A DNA stretch of 64,000 nucleotides from Dicaeum eximium (lineage: Eukaryota > Chordata > Aves > Passeriformes > Dicaeidae): NCBI GenBank assembly GCA_013396995.1, contig VWZP01008273.1, positions 506,008 to 570,007 of the forward strand. The letters are read 5' to 3'. This document shows, piece by piece, positions 33,220-47,246 of the stretch. Every line of letters begins with the position of its first letter. Position 1 is the first letter of the stretch. Under the pieces are notes generated by a model. The model searched no databases, had not been told where the DNA came from, and worked only from the letters and a program-made list of their open reading frames with translations. Position numbers and translations under genes: made by a program.

Positions 33220-35165
33220 CAAAACAAAAATCAAAGTTTATCTGCACTAGGATCAGCAAAATATTGTATTTAGCAGTATACAATCACTTCTAGTAATTCA
33301 GAACACGTTAGAAAATACTGGGTTTTAGAAAAGACAAAATAACTTAGAAACTCAGTTAATAAAGAAGGTTTTGGCTGTGCTGGTTGGTTTCCTGTGAGGT
33401 TTGCCTGCCTCGAAGAGCAGATCAGGAAGCAAAGACCAAGTTGTTCTTTAAATACAAAGCACACAAATCAGAGTATTTTATTAACCTGTTTATATAAGCT
33501 GTAGCGGTTCCAAACTAATGCAAATTGGCATCGCTCCTCTGACAGCACCGAGGTGCTCATGGGCCACAGGAAAAGCTTGGACAAGATATAAACCATTCAT
33601 TTGCAGTGAAGCACTTACAGAACTCATTTTTAGCATCTTTGAAAGTGTTGTGACTCAAGTGACAGTGGCAACCATCTCTGCGGAGCTGCTGCTTTTAAAG
33701 AACTTTTTAAAGGCACAATTCTTCAGCTGAGACCCCTCCACATTGGTATTTACACTCCAAAAATGAGGCTGCAGCTGGAGGCCAACATTTGTGTTGCAGA
33801 GATGCAAAAACGAGGTGTTCTTTTAGATTTCTCTGGCAACCTTAGGGCATAAGAGTAAAAAGAGAAAAATGATCTTGCTGTTGGCTGCTGTCACTACACC
33901 TCGTGAGACAGTAATTAAACATTCAATGGATGCAAGATGTGGGGGAATAGAGTTAATTTAAAAGCTCTTTCTCATCCTTTTTGTACCAAGGGTGAAATGC
34001 CAAAGCTCAGGCTTGGCACCAAGAAATGTGATGCTGTTTGCTGTGAGCGATATGCCCAAGTCCAGCTTGCAAATCTGATATTTTTGCAGCTGATTTCCCG
34101 TCATTAGCACATTCTTGAGAGAAAACAAGCGCTGCCAGAAAAGGGGATGAGAGGCAGAAACAGCAGAAGCTTTTTGTGGAGCTGGCACCAGCTGACCAAA
34201 TGTCTGTGCTTCCCTTTGACTCTCTCTTCTTGAGCGAGCTATAAACAGTGCCAAGGAGATTTATACCAATAAAATGGAAATGTTATCATCATTAGCTGAG
34301 GGATGTACCTGGATGATCTAACAAAGACATCAGCGTGGCATTAGACAAGAAATACCATTTGGACTTAAATTGTTTTGTGCTATTGCTGCAAATATATAGA
34401 ATCTAATGATTCACAGCTTGGATTTTGGAAGTTGACTGCAACTGGGACAAGAATCACTGGTAATTTCCTTGTAGCACCTTTTCTTCTTAATTTTTTTCTC
34501 CCCCAATACACCCTGCAAGTTCCCAAAGCTGTGCCTATAGACCTGCAAGATCAAAAATGTAAAAAAAAAAAAAAAAGCCCAAATGTCTGCAAAGGGATCC
34601 CCTGTAGCCAAGTCTTTCCCAATCCACTAAGACCTAAGGTAAGGACTGCCAGTCCCTTTCTGTGTGGGGACTTGATGTGGCACCTGGTGACAGCAGCTCT
34701 GCCCAGTGGGTTTTGCTACCTGAAGTGAATTTCTCAGGGAACAAACATAAACATCACAAACAATTTTATTTTACACTGGTGTTTCTAATCCCTGTATTTG
34801 AACATTACAGATGCAGATGTTTTCAGTGTTCCCCCATATTTTTTGAAAACTGAGATAGTTTTTCAACCTGTTTTGGAGGGAGCAGTTTCTCTCTAATAGG
34901 AGGAATAACAGTACCCATTCAAAGAGGGCATTATTAGAGCCCAAATCATTAATATTATTTTTTTTAAGTGTTGGTCATTCCAGGATGCTTTCAAAAACCC
35001 ACTTGCTCCACAAGGAGTTAATTCTCTAATGGATTTATCACCTTTCTGAAAGATTCTCTTGAGAAAGTTCCTGCCCTTACTCTCTTTTACTGTCTCCTCC
35101 CTTCTTTGTTCCCTTCCTTCTTTCTCCGATTACAGTTCCAAAAACAACACCCAATCTCCCGAGGT
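33220..35165. other. SLC46A1-SLC13A2 spacer, right part
   Basis: AT-richer sequence without a recognisable gene or repeat family. An A run is at 34560-34575. The open frames are short and lack family resemblance. Confidence 0.5.
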
Positions 35166-35169
35166 CAAT

Positions 35170-35200
35170 GGTTAATATTCCCTGGTGTTTATATAGCTCC
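35170..35200 (+). promoter_or_regulatory. SLC13A2: SLC13A2 core promoter: HNF1-like half site and TATA box
   Basis: GGTTAATATTC (35170-35180) matches a half site of the HNF1 consensus, and TTTATATAG (35188-35196) is a TATA box about 50 bases before the ATG at 35247. HNF1 control would suit a renal/intestinal brush-border transporter. The TATA box is clear; HNF1 binding is inferred. Confidence 0.5.
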
Positions 35201-35246
35201 AAGCAGCAGGTTCCAGGCCGTTCAGCACTGGGCTAGCTCCAGCACC

Positions 35247-38200
35247 ATGGCTTTCTCCTGGCAGGCAGTGCAGGCCTGCAGGAAATATCTCATCATCGTC
35301 TTGGTGCCCCTCGTGTTTCTCCCTCTGCCTCTGGTCCTGCCTACCAAGGTAAGGAATTTTTAAAATTCAGTTTCAAAGCCTCCACGTCTCAGAGCTGCTC
35401 TTTTCAAGGGTGAGGAGGTTCCTTCTCAGAGCACCTGAATCTACTGCTAGGAGATCTCTTTTCCATTTTTTTTTTTTTTTTTTTTTTTTTCTCCTGAGCA
35501 TATTGGGGTAATATTAAATATTGGGCATAGGTAGATGAGCTGCTACATCTGTGGTTGCATCTCCTAGAGGAGCACTCAGGGATGGGAGATTTTGAGACTC
35601 CTGCTTTGCATCTGGCTGATTTAGAAAAGGACTTTCTAGGCTGAAGATTATTGGTGTGGACCTAAGGCTCAATTTTAATCCCCCTTTTCATTTTTCTAAC
35701 AGTGCTCAGTCCACATCTTTTTTTTTTCCTTGTTGTCACTGCTGCTTAGAAGAGGCATTTTTAGACAGACAAGATATTCTGATACATAAGGGAAAATAAC
35801 ATGCATTTCAGTCTTGCTTTAACATATTTCTGTAAGAATCTTCCCAAACAAGGATTTTAAATTTAAAACAACAAGTTCTGCAAGACACCTGGCTTAGGGT
35901 TCCTTCAGGAAAAGTTGGCTAAGGAGCTGTAGTATCTGGGCAGGTATTTCTGGGGCATTGATCATTTAAAGAGAGAGCTGTGAACCCACAGACTTCCAGT
36001 CTTCTTCTGCTTCTTCTCTGTTCCTTGCACTCCCAACCTCTTCATCCAGAAAGATTTAATCTCTGGTCTCTTAGTACAGCCCCAGCACCACAAAATGGCT
36101 CGTCCCAAACTGCCCCTCCTGTCACTTCTCCTTGGGCACCAAGTCCCAACTCTTCCCTCTGCTCTCTGCCTCCCAATCCCTGCTGATTCCCAGTTTAGAC
36201 TCCAAGTTTCATTTTCCACCTCCCTAACCCTTCCCTGCCTGTCCCAAACCTCTGTCCTCTTCACAGCTCTGTTTCTGAGCGTGGCAGCTGGTCAGGTGTG
36301 GCCTCTCATTCCCTCACTAGGTAAATAAAATAGTTTAAATTATTACTTAAAAGCTTGCTAGGAAGGGAAAAAAAAAAAAAGAAAGAAAAATAACCTTTTT
36401 TTGCTAGTTAACTTTCAGTAGGCAAAGGAGTTACTGAAGTGAAAAGAGATCAGGATCAGGAAAGTTCTAAGGAGACAGAGAGAACTTTTTTTTTGTCCTC
36501 AGGCCACAAGTTCAAACTCACTTACTGGAGGCATTGTTACATACAGTGAGTCCTTGGAGTTACCTGTGGAATGATTTGGCAGTCCTGGTTCAGTTCCTCT
36601 TTGAAAATTACTCTCTCTGGTTTCTATGCAGTCAGCAACAAGACAAAAATTGAAAATTTTTGAAAAATTGAAAATCCGTCCTGGATTGTCCCCTTTGTGA
36701 CTTAAGGAAACCTTTAAGCAGGGTTTTTCGGGGTTAAAATTGTGCCCTGTGCCACTGCTGAGCTGGAAAAGCTGGTGCCTCTGCACACAGTGGAGTGAGC
36801 CAGCAGCTACAGGGTGGAATTTCACATTCTTTCTATTCTGTTCACCTATTAACCTGCCCTATAATGACATAGCACTGGACACTGAGCTATTATAGTTGAG
36901 AGCAAACAATGCTAAAAATCTTGCTTAAAGGCAGAAGAATGTCCTTGCAGGATGGCTGACTTTGGGAAAATCCTTTTTCCAGCTTTGACTGAAAGTCTGC
37001 TCACAGCAGGGTGGAAGACAATGGCACTATGAGATACATCCCAAAACTCTACCAGGGCCTCTCAAAAGGCACCCATCTGTGTCTTTTAATAACAAAAATG
37101 GGGAAAAAATGGATTGTCAAAAAGGCAAATTGCTCTCAGTGATCAGTGGGATGAATAATTAAGGTTTTTAATGCTGTCGTTCAAGAATAAGGCTCAAAAA
37201 GGAATATTTTCATTTCCTTGGGAATCTCTCAGACTTACTTCTTCAGCCTGGCTGCTTTGATAGTTCACACCTAGGCTGCTGTCTTCTTCTTTCCTTCCTC
37301 AGCTCCCTGCTCATCCTTTCCCTTCAGCAGCTCTGTAACTCCACACCACGTTCAGAATTCCCAAGCGTGCTCCAGATTCAATCCTGCTGCCCATTATTCC
37401 AGCTCCTCAGTTTAATCCTCTGCAATCCAACCTCAGAAAGCACCACTACAGTTTCATTCATACTGAGCAGTGTATTTTAGTGGACATCCTTTATCCAAGA
37501 CCACACATCCATGGTTTTCTTCCTTTGGCTTTGGTGTCTCCCATAATTGTGCAAGTTCCAAAACGCAGGAGATACCAAAACCTCCTCCTGCTTTCTTTCT
37601 CAGCCCAACCAAATGCCACTGTTGTGACAATTTTGAATATTTTCAGTGTACAGGGACTGGCTTAAGCATTTTTACAGAAATTTGGAGTGGTTGTCCAAAG
37701 CAGAACTAAATCAAGGGTTTTCTCAGGAAAAGGGTGACGTGAAACTGGGGATCTCACTTTCCTCAAAAAACCAAGACAAAGTCAGTGGAAGATGAAATTA
37801 TCTGTGACCAGTCTGCCAGTGAGGCTTTCAAAGCCTCTACCAAGCTAAAAACAGAGTGAAAAATTATAAAAGTATACACAGTGCAAGGAGTGCAGGCTGT
37901 TGAACTTAGCTGTGGTTCACCTGAGCCATGACCTGAAGGCTGTGTGAAAACAGGCGGAGAAGCCTTGACGGGATCAATAACTGATTCTACAACTCAAGGA
38001 CATAAATATAAAACATATCACCATCAGCACAATCAAGAAGCCAATTCAGTGATTACCAATCCCTTATCATGAAAGGTCCAAAGTCATCCATGCCTCTTTT
38101 CCTCTGGTAATGTTTTTGCCACCCTTTTAAGGCTCATCTTCCCCTCAGAGTCCTGATGAGATTGCTGCAGAGTTTGTCATTTATTAGGGTTTGCATAGGT

Positions 38201-38710
38201 CAGAGGCTAGATGGGAGAGAAGCACAGGAAATAACCTTTTCCCTAATCCCTTTATCAGGCAGTAAATGTAATTATGAGGCCTTGGCTTCCGGAATTGGAT
38301 GTTCAACGTGTTCTGATTGTGTGTCCCCTTCCCCTGGCAGGAGGCATTCTGTGGCTATGTCATCATAGTGATGGCACTTTTCTGGTGCACAGAAGCCCTG
38401 CCTTTGGCTGTCACAGCTCTCCTCCCCGTCCTGCTCTTCCCACTAATGAATATCATGGACTCAACAACAGTAAGAGACCTTGCTCCATGTATTAATCGGT
38501 CAGCTGCTTTTATTCTGGGATTATTGCCCAGGATTAAATAATGATCATCATCATCATAACTATATTTATATTATTGATAGTATTTTTATTTTATTTTAAA
38601 AATATTTTTATTTTATTTTAATATAATTATTTTTTTCATTATTATTATTATTACCATAATATTAACATTAATAATATCAATACTATTAATAATAGTAATA
38701 GTATTTATGC

Positions 38711-38809
<99 letters not shown>

Positions 38810-41800
38810 TATTATTATTATTATTATTAATGTTATTGTTATTTTTCTCTGTCTTCTCCATGGACTAGAACTTGCATGAGCCCAGAGTAAGCTCTGGGTG
38901 GAGCTGGTAATCTGAAATCAAAGCAAATTCCCCAATTCAGATACAACCCAGAGTTGTTCCCTGCTAACACCTTTGGAATAAACTCCCTTTAGAAAATGTC
39001 CCCTCCCTTGTGACTCTTCCCTCTCCCTTCTGCCACCTCTCAGGTCTGTCGGGAGTACCTGAAGGACACCAACATGCTCTTTTTGGGGGGCCTGATGATG
39101 GCCATTGCCATCGAGACCTGGAACCTGCACAAGCGAGTGGCCCTGAGGGTCCTGCTCATCACCGGAGTCAGGCCAGCCCTGTGAGTTACACTGCTGGGAA
39201 AGCTGGGATAAAGGATTTGCTGGCATTACACCCCATCTCTGATGGGAACCCCCAAATCTTTCCCTGCAAATGCTTTTCTATAGTCCAAGTGAGTTAGTGC
39301 CTGAGCAAGCCTTGAAAATGGGTGTTGAGGTGCTACACAGCTGCTATGTCTTTTCTTTTTTTTTTTTTTTTAATTCCAAAAGCCTTTTAGGTAGGGTCTG
39401 CTCTGACTCTCGGGCTCTTGATGAGAACAGCATTGTTTCATCAAGAGGAGATTACTTTTGTTGGCTATTTTATTGTTTTTTAGCCAAGACTTGGCGTCTG
39501 AGACATCGAAACTTGCTTTTAATTTCACATTTTTTACATGCTTTACATTTTTAAAGTCTGGACAAATCCAACTATAAGTCTTTTCTATTTTCTCTAACCC
39601 AACAAGAGAGTCAATGCTGGAAAGAGAAGGGTTCTGCCAGGCTGGCCCAGGAGCGCAGCTTTGGATAATCAGGAAAAACCACAGCTGGAGCGCAGAAAAC
39701 TTGGACTCTCTGCCTGATGCTGATTGCAAAGAGAAGAGAAAATATGAGGATGCTTGTTTGGAAAACAACAAATGTTTTCCAGACTAGAACTTTAAGCTAT
39801 GCGCAGGCTACATCACCCTGTTTAATCTGTTTCAGCTCATAAGAAGAGGGAATACTGAAGGAAATTACAAATAGAATAAAAATGCATACGAGATAAACCC
39901 CTTTTCATCTGATATATAATCTACATCTCATCTAAAGAATAATTTTGAGACAAATAACAGAGTAATACTGAAACAAGGATTAGAATTTTAGATGAGTAAG
40001 AAGAGAATCTTAAATAATAGAGGTGGGATAAAATAACAAGAGGTAAGAAAAAAATATCATCTTCCTTATGGCTTAAACTGATTGCCATTTGGGATCAAAT
40101 TCAGCTTTTAATTCCTCTTCAAAGTCTATTAAAATGCATTAACGTGTTTTTGAGAAATATCTTCCTCAGAAGGATGTGGAATAAGCAGGATCTGACTGGA
40201 TAAACTGCTTGCACCAAGCTACCATCATCCTTAGCCGTAAGAATGTCAAAAAAATGGTTGAAAAACAAAAAAAATTGTGTTAAATCTTAACTGTGTTGCT
40301 CACAAAGTAGACCAGGGTAGGAGGAGGAAGTGCTGGGTGGGGATTGCTGAGCATTTTCCAAACCCAGCATTTGTAGCTGACTCTTTGTAATGGGAGGAAA
40401 AAAAAAAAAAANAAAAAAAAAGCTGATTTCTGACCCAGCTTTTCCAAACCTTCTCGTTTCAGACTCCTGATGGGTTTCATGGTGGTGACAGCTTTCCTGT
40501 CCATGTGGATCAGCAACACAGCCACCACTGCCATGATGGTGCCCATAGCTCAGGCAGTGATGGAGCAGCTGCACAAGTCAGAGGCCGAGGCTGGCAGCCC
40601 TGGCCAAGGGTCTGAACACACCAACAAAGCCTTTGAGCTGCAGGAAAAGCCCCCTGACAGCTTCAAAGGGCCAGAGGAAAAAGGTGAGTGGGTTGTGGGG
40701 GTGGTTTTCTCTTCAGGGTGATGGAGGATGACCTTTTTCCTGTAAATACTAAAAGAAGACTGTCCCCAAAGCATGCTGGCTGTTCCATGAGCCACACAAA
40801 ACCACAATGAGCTGCTGACCTGGCTGAAGTTAAATCAAAAATACAAAGAGGATATAAATACTCAATAAACCAACAAAAAGTACAAATTCTCCACTAGGGG
40901 AAGCCTTTACATCAGGCTTGCTCTTTCTCTGTGTATTTATGTTAGTTCAATATTTATCTACTGTGTAACTTATCATGTAATAAGGGATTTCCAAGGGAAA
41001 ATTTCTGGTGTGTTTCCAGCTGGAAGGTTAGGGATTAAAATGATCTTTCTAATCCAAAGGTACACAATCAAGCAACAATATCTCTTTACCAGCTGTCTTG
41101 CCCTCTCCCCATTTTTGAGGTGATTCCAGCGTTTCTGAACATAAATCTCAGTGCCAGCAGGCAGGTGCTGGTGCAGAAAAAATTCCCTTCAGCCCAGCTC
41201 CTCCAACTCTGTTATAATTCCCTGAATTCTTGCCTCTCTCCCCTCCATGTGCAGTTCAGACATCGCCCTATTCACAAGGAAGTGTCAGCAATAAGTTCAA
41301 ACTTTATCACATGTTTCAAATTCCTCTCTGAAAAACTGCTCTGTGTCAAGACAACCAGTGAAAATGGGCAGAAGATCAAAAAATTAACAATGTCAGCTTT
41401 AAAATGAGGAACTTTGGTTCCTTCAGCTTTGAATCCATTGTGCTCTAGCCTTGAAATATTAAATTATGCAGGCTCAAAGCCTTTTCCTGTCCAATATAGC
41501 TCCTGCATCTCTTGTTCCTTGGGATCTAGGTAGTTCTCATGTCCTGACAGTTGAGGAAGAGAGAAAGAGAAGTGAAGAGATTGAGAAGAAACACCTGAAT
41601 CTGCGCAAGGGAATGTCCCTCTGTATTTGTTACTCATCCAGCATTGGAGGGATTGCCACTCTGACTGGGACATCCCCAAATCTGGTGATGCAAGGACAAA
41701 TTAACGAGTAAGTTTGGGGTTACACACCCACCCAACTGCATTCTGCTGCAGCTGGCTCCCAGGCTGCACAGAGAAGGAAAATGTCACTTTGGTCCCTTTC

Positions 41801-44800
41801 CTGGGAGGCGAGCTTCTCCTCCTTGATGGCCCCCACAGAGCCTCCCCTTTTCAGTCAGAAATGTCATTAATTAATGACATTAATGTCGTTCATTAATAAT
41901 GACAGAAGAGAGTGTGGAATTTTGGTTGCTAACAGCCACCTGCCTTTTCCAGCATCTATAAAGACAATGGTGGCATCATCAACTTTGCCTCCTGGTTCTC
42001 CTTCGCCTTCCCCACCACGCTGCTGCTGCTGATTTTGGCGTGGATTTGGCTGCAGGTCCTCTACTTGGGCTTCAAGTGAGTACCCCTGAGCCCCTGCAAT
42101 CCAGCTGTTCAAATCCTGCAAGTTTTCCTTTGAGGAATCTGATCAAATCCCAGCTAAATGTACCCTGCAGATGAAAACAGGGAGCTCTAAGTGCTTGTGA
42201 CCTGTTCTGCAGCATTGCTGTTGTGTCCCAAGAGATTGCTGTGCTCCAAAGCAGGAAATTTATTTCTACAGAGAGCTGGTAAATGCCTTTGTGACCAGGG
42301 TTGTTTCAGACCTAGAGGATTGGTTCTGTGCTGGTTCTGGTGCAGATCACCCCACACAACCAGCCTGCATTGCCTGCCTGGTTAATACTCAGCTTTTCAT
42401 GTTTGTATTACCCCAACTCCCCTCATTTTATGTGGAAAGAGTGCTGTAATACCTGAAATGGTATTTTCACCTTCAAATTCCTCCTTTAAAATTCTCATTT
42501 TCTGTTGTTTTAAAAAGCTTGGCAACTCTTTACTTCCTAGTAAAGTGATCAAACAGTCTTGTCAATCATGTTAACATTGTCCTGGTCTAGTGGAAAGTGT
42601 CCCTGCCCATTCATTGGAATGAAATGGAATTTAGAGTCTCCCAACACAAACCATTCTGTGATTCTGTAATTTTTTTCCTCATGTGCCCAGATATCTCATT
42701 TCTTTATATTTAAATAATGAGCTTTTAGGGGCAGGAAGCTTTTTTCTGATCATCTTGTCAAGACACGCAGCTCCTACACACCATGGTTGCAAAATTTAAT
42801 TTCAATATTCATATGTAAATACATATAAGGACATTCTGATTGAGTATAAAATTTGGATTCTTAACTCTCAGGGTACCTGGCAAATTTCTCTGACATTTCT
42901 CATCTGTTTTCTTCCAGTTTTAAGAAGAATTTTGGTTGTGGTGCCAGTCCTGCCACCAAGGCTAAGGACCAGCAGGCCTATGAAATCATCAAGGCAGAGA
43001 GCAATAAACTGGGCAAAATGACATTTGCAGAAATAGAAGTTTTGGTCCTCTTCATTCTCCTGGTGGTGCTGTGGTTTACAAGAGAACCTGGGTTCATCCC
43101 AGGCTGGGCAGCAGTTCTCTTCAACAAAGATGATACAAGGTGGTGCCACTTCTCCTCCTCACTTTGAATAAAAATGAAGGAGGCTGGATTTAATCCAGCT
43201 GCAAACACAGCTGGCTAAACACCTGCCTGCTCTATTGCAGCTATGTCACAGATGCTACAGTCGCCATCTTCATTGCAATGTTGCTCTTCATCCTCCCTTC
43301 TGGCCTTCCCAACCGGGACAGAGATGGAGAGCAAACAGGTGAGTCACTGAAGCACCAAAAATCGACTATCTGAATAGGTATGTGGGAAATATTCATATTT
43401 TGGGATCACAAAGGAAATTTCAAATGTTAAATAATGCTTCAAACTGCTCTTCTAGCTGCGTAGTTTAGGTTTGGCAAAGCACATGTCACATAAAATCCTC
43501 TGTTTCTCATCATTTAACTAATTAGGAAACTCTTATCCCAGCAGTGATCCTGCCCCTTTATACACATTTGTAAAGGATTCCGAGCTGGAATCTTCAGGAG
43601 GGAATACAAGGCCTAACAGAAACACAAAGAGCTGCTGCCACACCTTGAACTCACCCTTCCCTGCCTCCTCCTGTGCTCCTTGGAGCAGCTACAGATCATT
43701 CATTAGAGCTTTTGCAGGTCAAGTTTTTAAACCACTGTTGACGGCGCTCTCAGCCTTTGCTTCAGGAGATAATTCCAGAGTTTGCTGACAGAAGGGATTC
43801 CTGACGTTCAGACCAAACTCACCTCCCACCAGGAAGTTCTCCTTTCTTTGGGGAGGGGTGTAACGTGGCTTCACAAAAATCTCTTTTGGGTTTTAGGGGG
43901 CAGGGCAATGTTCCAGGCACCACCACCCCTGCTGGAGTGGAAAGTCGTTCAGCAGAAGATGCCGTGGAACATCGTGCTCCTGCTGGGAGGCGGCTTTGCC
44001 TTGGCCAGAGGCAGTGAGGTAACATCCCTGGGCTCGCCTGGGGTTTGTGATTTCTCTTCCTTGGGTGGTTTCTTCTCCCTCTTGCTCTTGGTGCTCTCCC
44101 AGGACACAAGAGGGCACGCTGGGAGCATCCAACGCTCCTGGAGGTGGCACCATCCTTGGAGTGCTGCCATCAGGACAAACCCTTGTTGTTCTCATGGGAT
44201 GGCACTGCCAATCAGGGCAGCACAATTAACTCTGTTTCTAGAAAAGTGGCTGATTGAGAAACTGCCCCAACACATTAAAGGTTCTTTGAAATAAAATGGA
44301 GTTGATGCGGCCGGCGTGAGGAGATGATTTACCCAGGAGGGGTCTCCAAAGTGTTTCAAACCAAGGATTTATGGAAATAGGATTGAAATTAAACTGTTAG
44401 AAGAGAAATTTAGAGCTTGCTAAAGAAACTTCAGGAGCAGGTAAAAAACATTTGCAGGAATGAGTTCTGTGCTACACATTATTTTTGAGTAATGATTTAA
44501 GTGATGGAACAGACAATCCATTCATTCAATCTATAGACAATAAAGAAATTCTAAAAGGCTTTAAGTGCCTATAAATACCAGTTTAGAGTTCAAAGATCAA
44601 AATTAAAATGGAAAAGTACATGGTTGGAAAAGGAAATATTGAAGAAATCACATTAATTTATCCTAGAATAAATAACCAAATACATAAAAGCTGCTGCAGA
44701 AAGCCCAGAATGACAGGGAGGATGTTGCTATTTCCCAGTGTCTGACAAGGATGAAGGGTGTGAAAAGATTCAGACAGCTATCAAGATCTCAGACAATGTG

Positions 44801-47246
44801 ATGAAATTACATTAAATCACTGCAGCATCTGATAAGATACATATATATAAATATTCTAGGAAATTCATTGAAATACCTTCACTTATATAAATAAAAGCAC
44901 CTCAAATATTGATCATGTACAAGTAATAATCTGAACAGAGAAATAATTAATTATTTGCTGTCAATAATGCACTATAAATGCAGGATCTCCTGCTTTCCAA
45001 TTCCTTGGATGGGAAATAATGTTGGGTTTGTGGTTTGTTTTTTTTTTTTTTTGTTTAACCCACTGAGCAATCCTGTCTGTGAGCACTGGGCTGTGTTTTT
45101 GTGCAGTTTGCATGAGAAGGGAGGGCTGAATTGGCATGAGAACTGCAACAGGACACTGATGTGGCTCTTGCCTCTCCAACCTGGCATCCCTCTTGTCTCT
45201 CTTGCAGGAATCTGGTCTGTCTGCATGGCTGGGCAGCAAACTGACCCCTCTGGAGAGCATCCCCCACCCAGCCATTGCCTTCCTGCTGTGCCTCCTCATC
45301 GCCACCTTCACGGAGTGCACCAGCAATGTGGCCACCACCACCCTCTTCCTCCCCATCCTGGCTTCAATGGTGAGCCCCAGTATTCCAAAAATGCTCTTAC
45401 AAGGCCAGTTTTCAGCTCCTCAGTTGTCAAAAGTAACTGGCTGGCAAAGCCAAGCACTGGTTCCTGTATCCCATCAGGGGTACAAGACTCAAAACAAAAA
45501 TCTGTGTGTGCATATACGAACACACACCTGCTTAGTTCAACCTTTCTGAAATCATTGCTGGTGAAAAGCAAAGGGATTAAATTCATTGGCATATGAAGAC
45601 TTTGCCTTCTGGCCTAAACATGAGGTCACTGCCAGCTGTACTTGTTTTTTTCCCAATTTGTTCTGCACAGAGACAGCACCAGCAGCAGCATTTCCTTGCC
45701 TGCAACATTCCACGACTGTATTTCACCCCCACCACCAGCCCTCCAGAAGGTGATGGCGTGACCTAATTCAGACTTCTGCATTTCCACAGGAGATTCCTGT
45801 TGGTGGGCTAGACAGAGTTCTGCAAACTGAAAAGCTGGTTCCACATAGAAATTGGAATGAGCTCCTCCAAAATCTTTTTTTATAGGCCACAGACTCCAGC
45901 CAACCCCTAAACCAAAGCTCTCACCTTCAGAGCTTCACCTGCCTCCCCTGATAATTGAATTTTGTTCTTAACCAGTTTGAAGCCAGGGTTTAGAGCTGAA
46001 CATAAGCATTATTTATCCATTTATACAGCGGCAACACAAAGCCCTGACCACAAAATCAATTCTTGCATTTGCTGCACAGAGATGCTGGAAGTGTCTAAAG
46101 CAGCACCAAAATATGAGTGGCTGCAGTGTTTGGGGAAGAACTTCTGACAGGGACAAATACAATCAGATTTCTGCCAAAAGTTTGTGTGCATTTCTGGGTG
46201 TCAAACCCATCATCCCTGCTCTCTTTTTGTGCACAGGCTGAAGCAATTTGCCTGAACCCTCTCTATGTCATGCTGCCCTGCACACTCTCTGCGTCGCTGG
46301 CCTTCATGCTCCCCGTGGCAACTCCTCCCAATGCCATTGTCTTCTCCTATGGACACCTCAAGGTTATTGACATGGTGAGGAAAAAAAAAAAAAAGTAGCA
46401 TCTATTTCTTTCCAGAATTTTCACCCCTAGGTTTGATCTTTCCTTTTCCTAATGCTGGTTCTTCTTGGGGGAGCATTAGAAAAGTCAGCGTGCCCGGCTT
46501 GGGTCAAGTGGGAAGAAGATATGTGAGCATTAATAAAGGGTCACACTGTCTCTAAAACACTCTGAGAATCTTAGAAATGAGCTAGTGAGCTTTTAAAGAA
46601 CAGCCAGGGCCTCTTGAAGATTTTATAACAGAAGCTGTCAATGTCTAACTGCTTGAAAAAACCAAATGTAGAGCAGGAGGGTGTCAAAGAGCCCTGTCAC
46701 CTGGGCAGTCCTTCTGCAAGGACAGGGAACAGCCTGGCACATCTCACTGGGTGCCCTGATGCCTCAGGAAGTCACTGAAGATGCAAGGACAGCAGTGCCA
46801 TGTCTCCTGATAACTTCCCTAACTTATAATTGATCCGAAAAAAGCCCAAAGTAACATTAGAGGGAAATACCAGGTCAGAAGAGAAGTAGATTAAAAGGAT
46901 TTTGGGACTCTAGTTTTAAGAGTTTTATCCAATGGAAACCTTTCCCTTTATACAGATTATATTTGTGAAGAAAACCAACTTAAGTATAATTTGGTGGAGG
47001 TGTGAGAAAAAACCATTAAAGAGAAAAAATCAAACCGTGCAAACCATCCTAACCATCAAGGAGGGAAAAACAGTGCTCAGGGCTGCTAACAACACTTCTC
47101 TTTTATCATTCTAGGCCAAAGCTGGGTTTGTACTCAACATTCTGGGAGTTCTGACCATAACTCTGGCCATCAACACCTGGACTTCATCCTTGTTCCAGCT
47201 GCAAACGTTCCCGTCGTGGGCGAACAGGACAGGGACCTGCCTGTGA
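35247..47246 (+). CDS. SLC13A2: SLC13A2 (NaDC1), Na+/dicarboxylate cotransporter
   Basis: Twelve exons: 35247-35348, 38341-38469, 39044-39180, 40463-40683, 41551-41707, 41953-42075, 42918-43139, 43241-43338, 43897-44018, 45208-45369, 46237-46374 and 47115-47246, in phase to TGA (580 aa; human 592). It belongs to the DASS/SLC13 family, which takes up succinate, citrate and other Krebs-cycle acids with sodium at the apical membrane of kidney and gut. Seen: the N-terminal WQAVQACRKYLIIVLVPLV, the FWCTEALPLAVTALLPVLLF helix, the first SNT motif (SMWISNTATTAMMVPIAQA), CYSSSIGGIATLTGTSPNLV, WKVVQQKMPWNIVLLLGGGF, the second repeat motif TECTSNVATTTLFLPILASM, and MLPVATPPNAIVFSYG. A C-terminal sequon (NRT) near the end parallels the human glycosylation site. 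The cytosolic linker encoded by exons 4-5 is diverged. SLC13A2 next to SLC46A1 agrees with mammals. Confidence 0.96.
35466..35490. repeat. Poly-T tract in SLC13A2 intron 1
   Basis: A run of 25 T, with no poly(A) tail of a recognisable retroelement attached. Confidence 0.8.
38710..38840. repeat. (ATT)n microsatellite in SLC13A2 intron 2
   Basis: About 95 bases of near-perfect TTA repeats, then interrupted TTATTATTAATG copies to about 38840. The surrounding 38550-38700 is also AT-only low-complexity sequence. Confidence 0.95.
40395..40421. repeat. Poly-A tract with one ambiguous base
   Basis: An A run before SLC13A2 exon 4 contains a single N at 40412; it lies about 40 bases before the acceptor of exon 4. 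Confidence 0.8.
41861..41880. repeat. Perfect 20-bp palindrome in SLC13A2 intron 5
   Basis: ATGTCATTAATTAATGACAT equals its own reverse complement. It is followed by an imperfect partial copy (ATTAATGTCGTTCATTAATAATGAC, 41879-41903), so the block is a set of ATTAATGAC repeats in both orientations. It lies 73 bases before exon 6. Confidence 0.85.
42575..42672 (+). repeat. CR1 LINE 3' tail in SLC13A2 intron 6
   Basis: 'ctggtctagtggaaagtgtc', 'cctgcccat' and 'aaccattctgtgattctgta' are CR1 tail sequence; the middle is damaged. Confidence 0.75.

Noticed and set aside
38613..38861. Poly-Asn reverse open frame
   Set aside because: It is the translation of the (ATT)n microsatellite.
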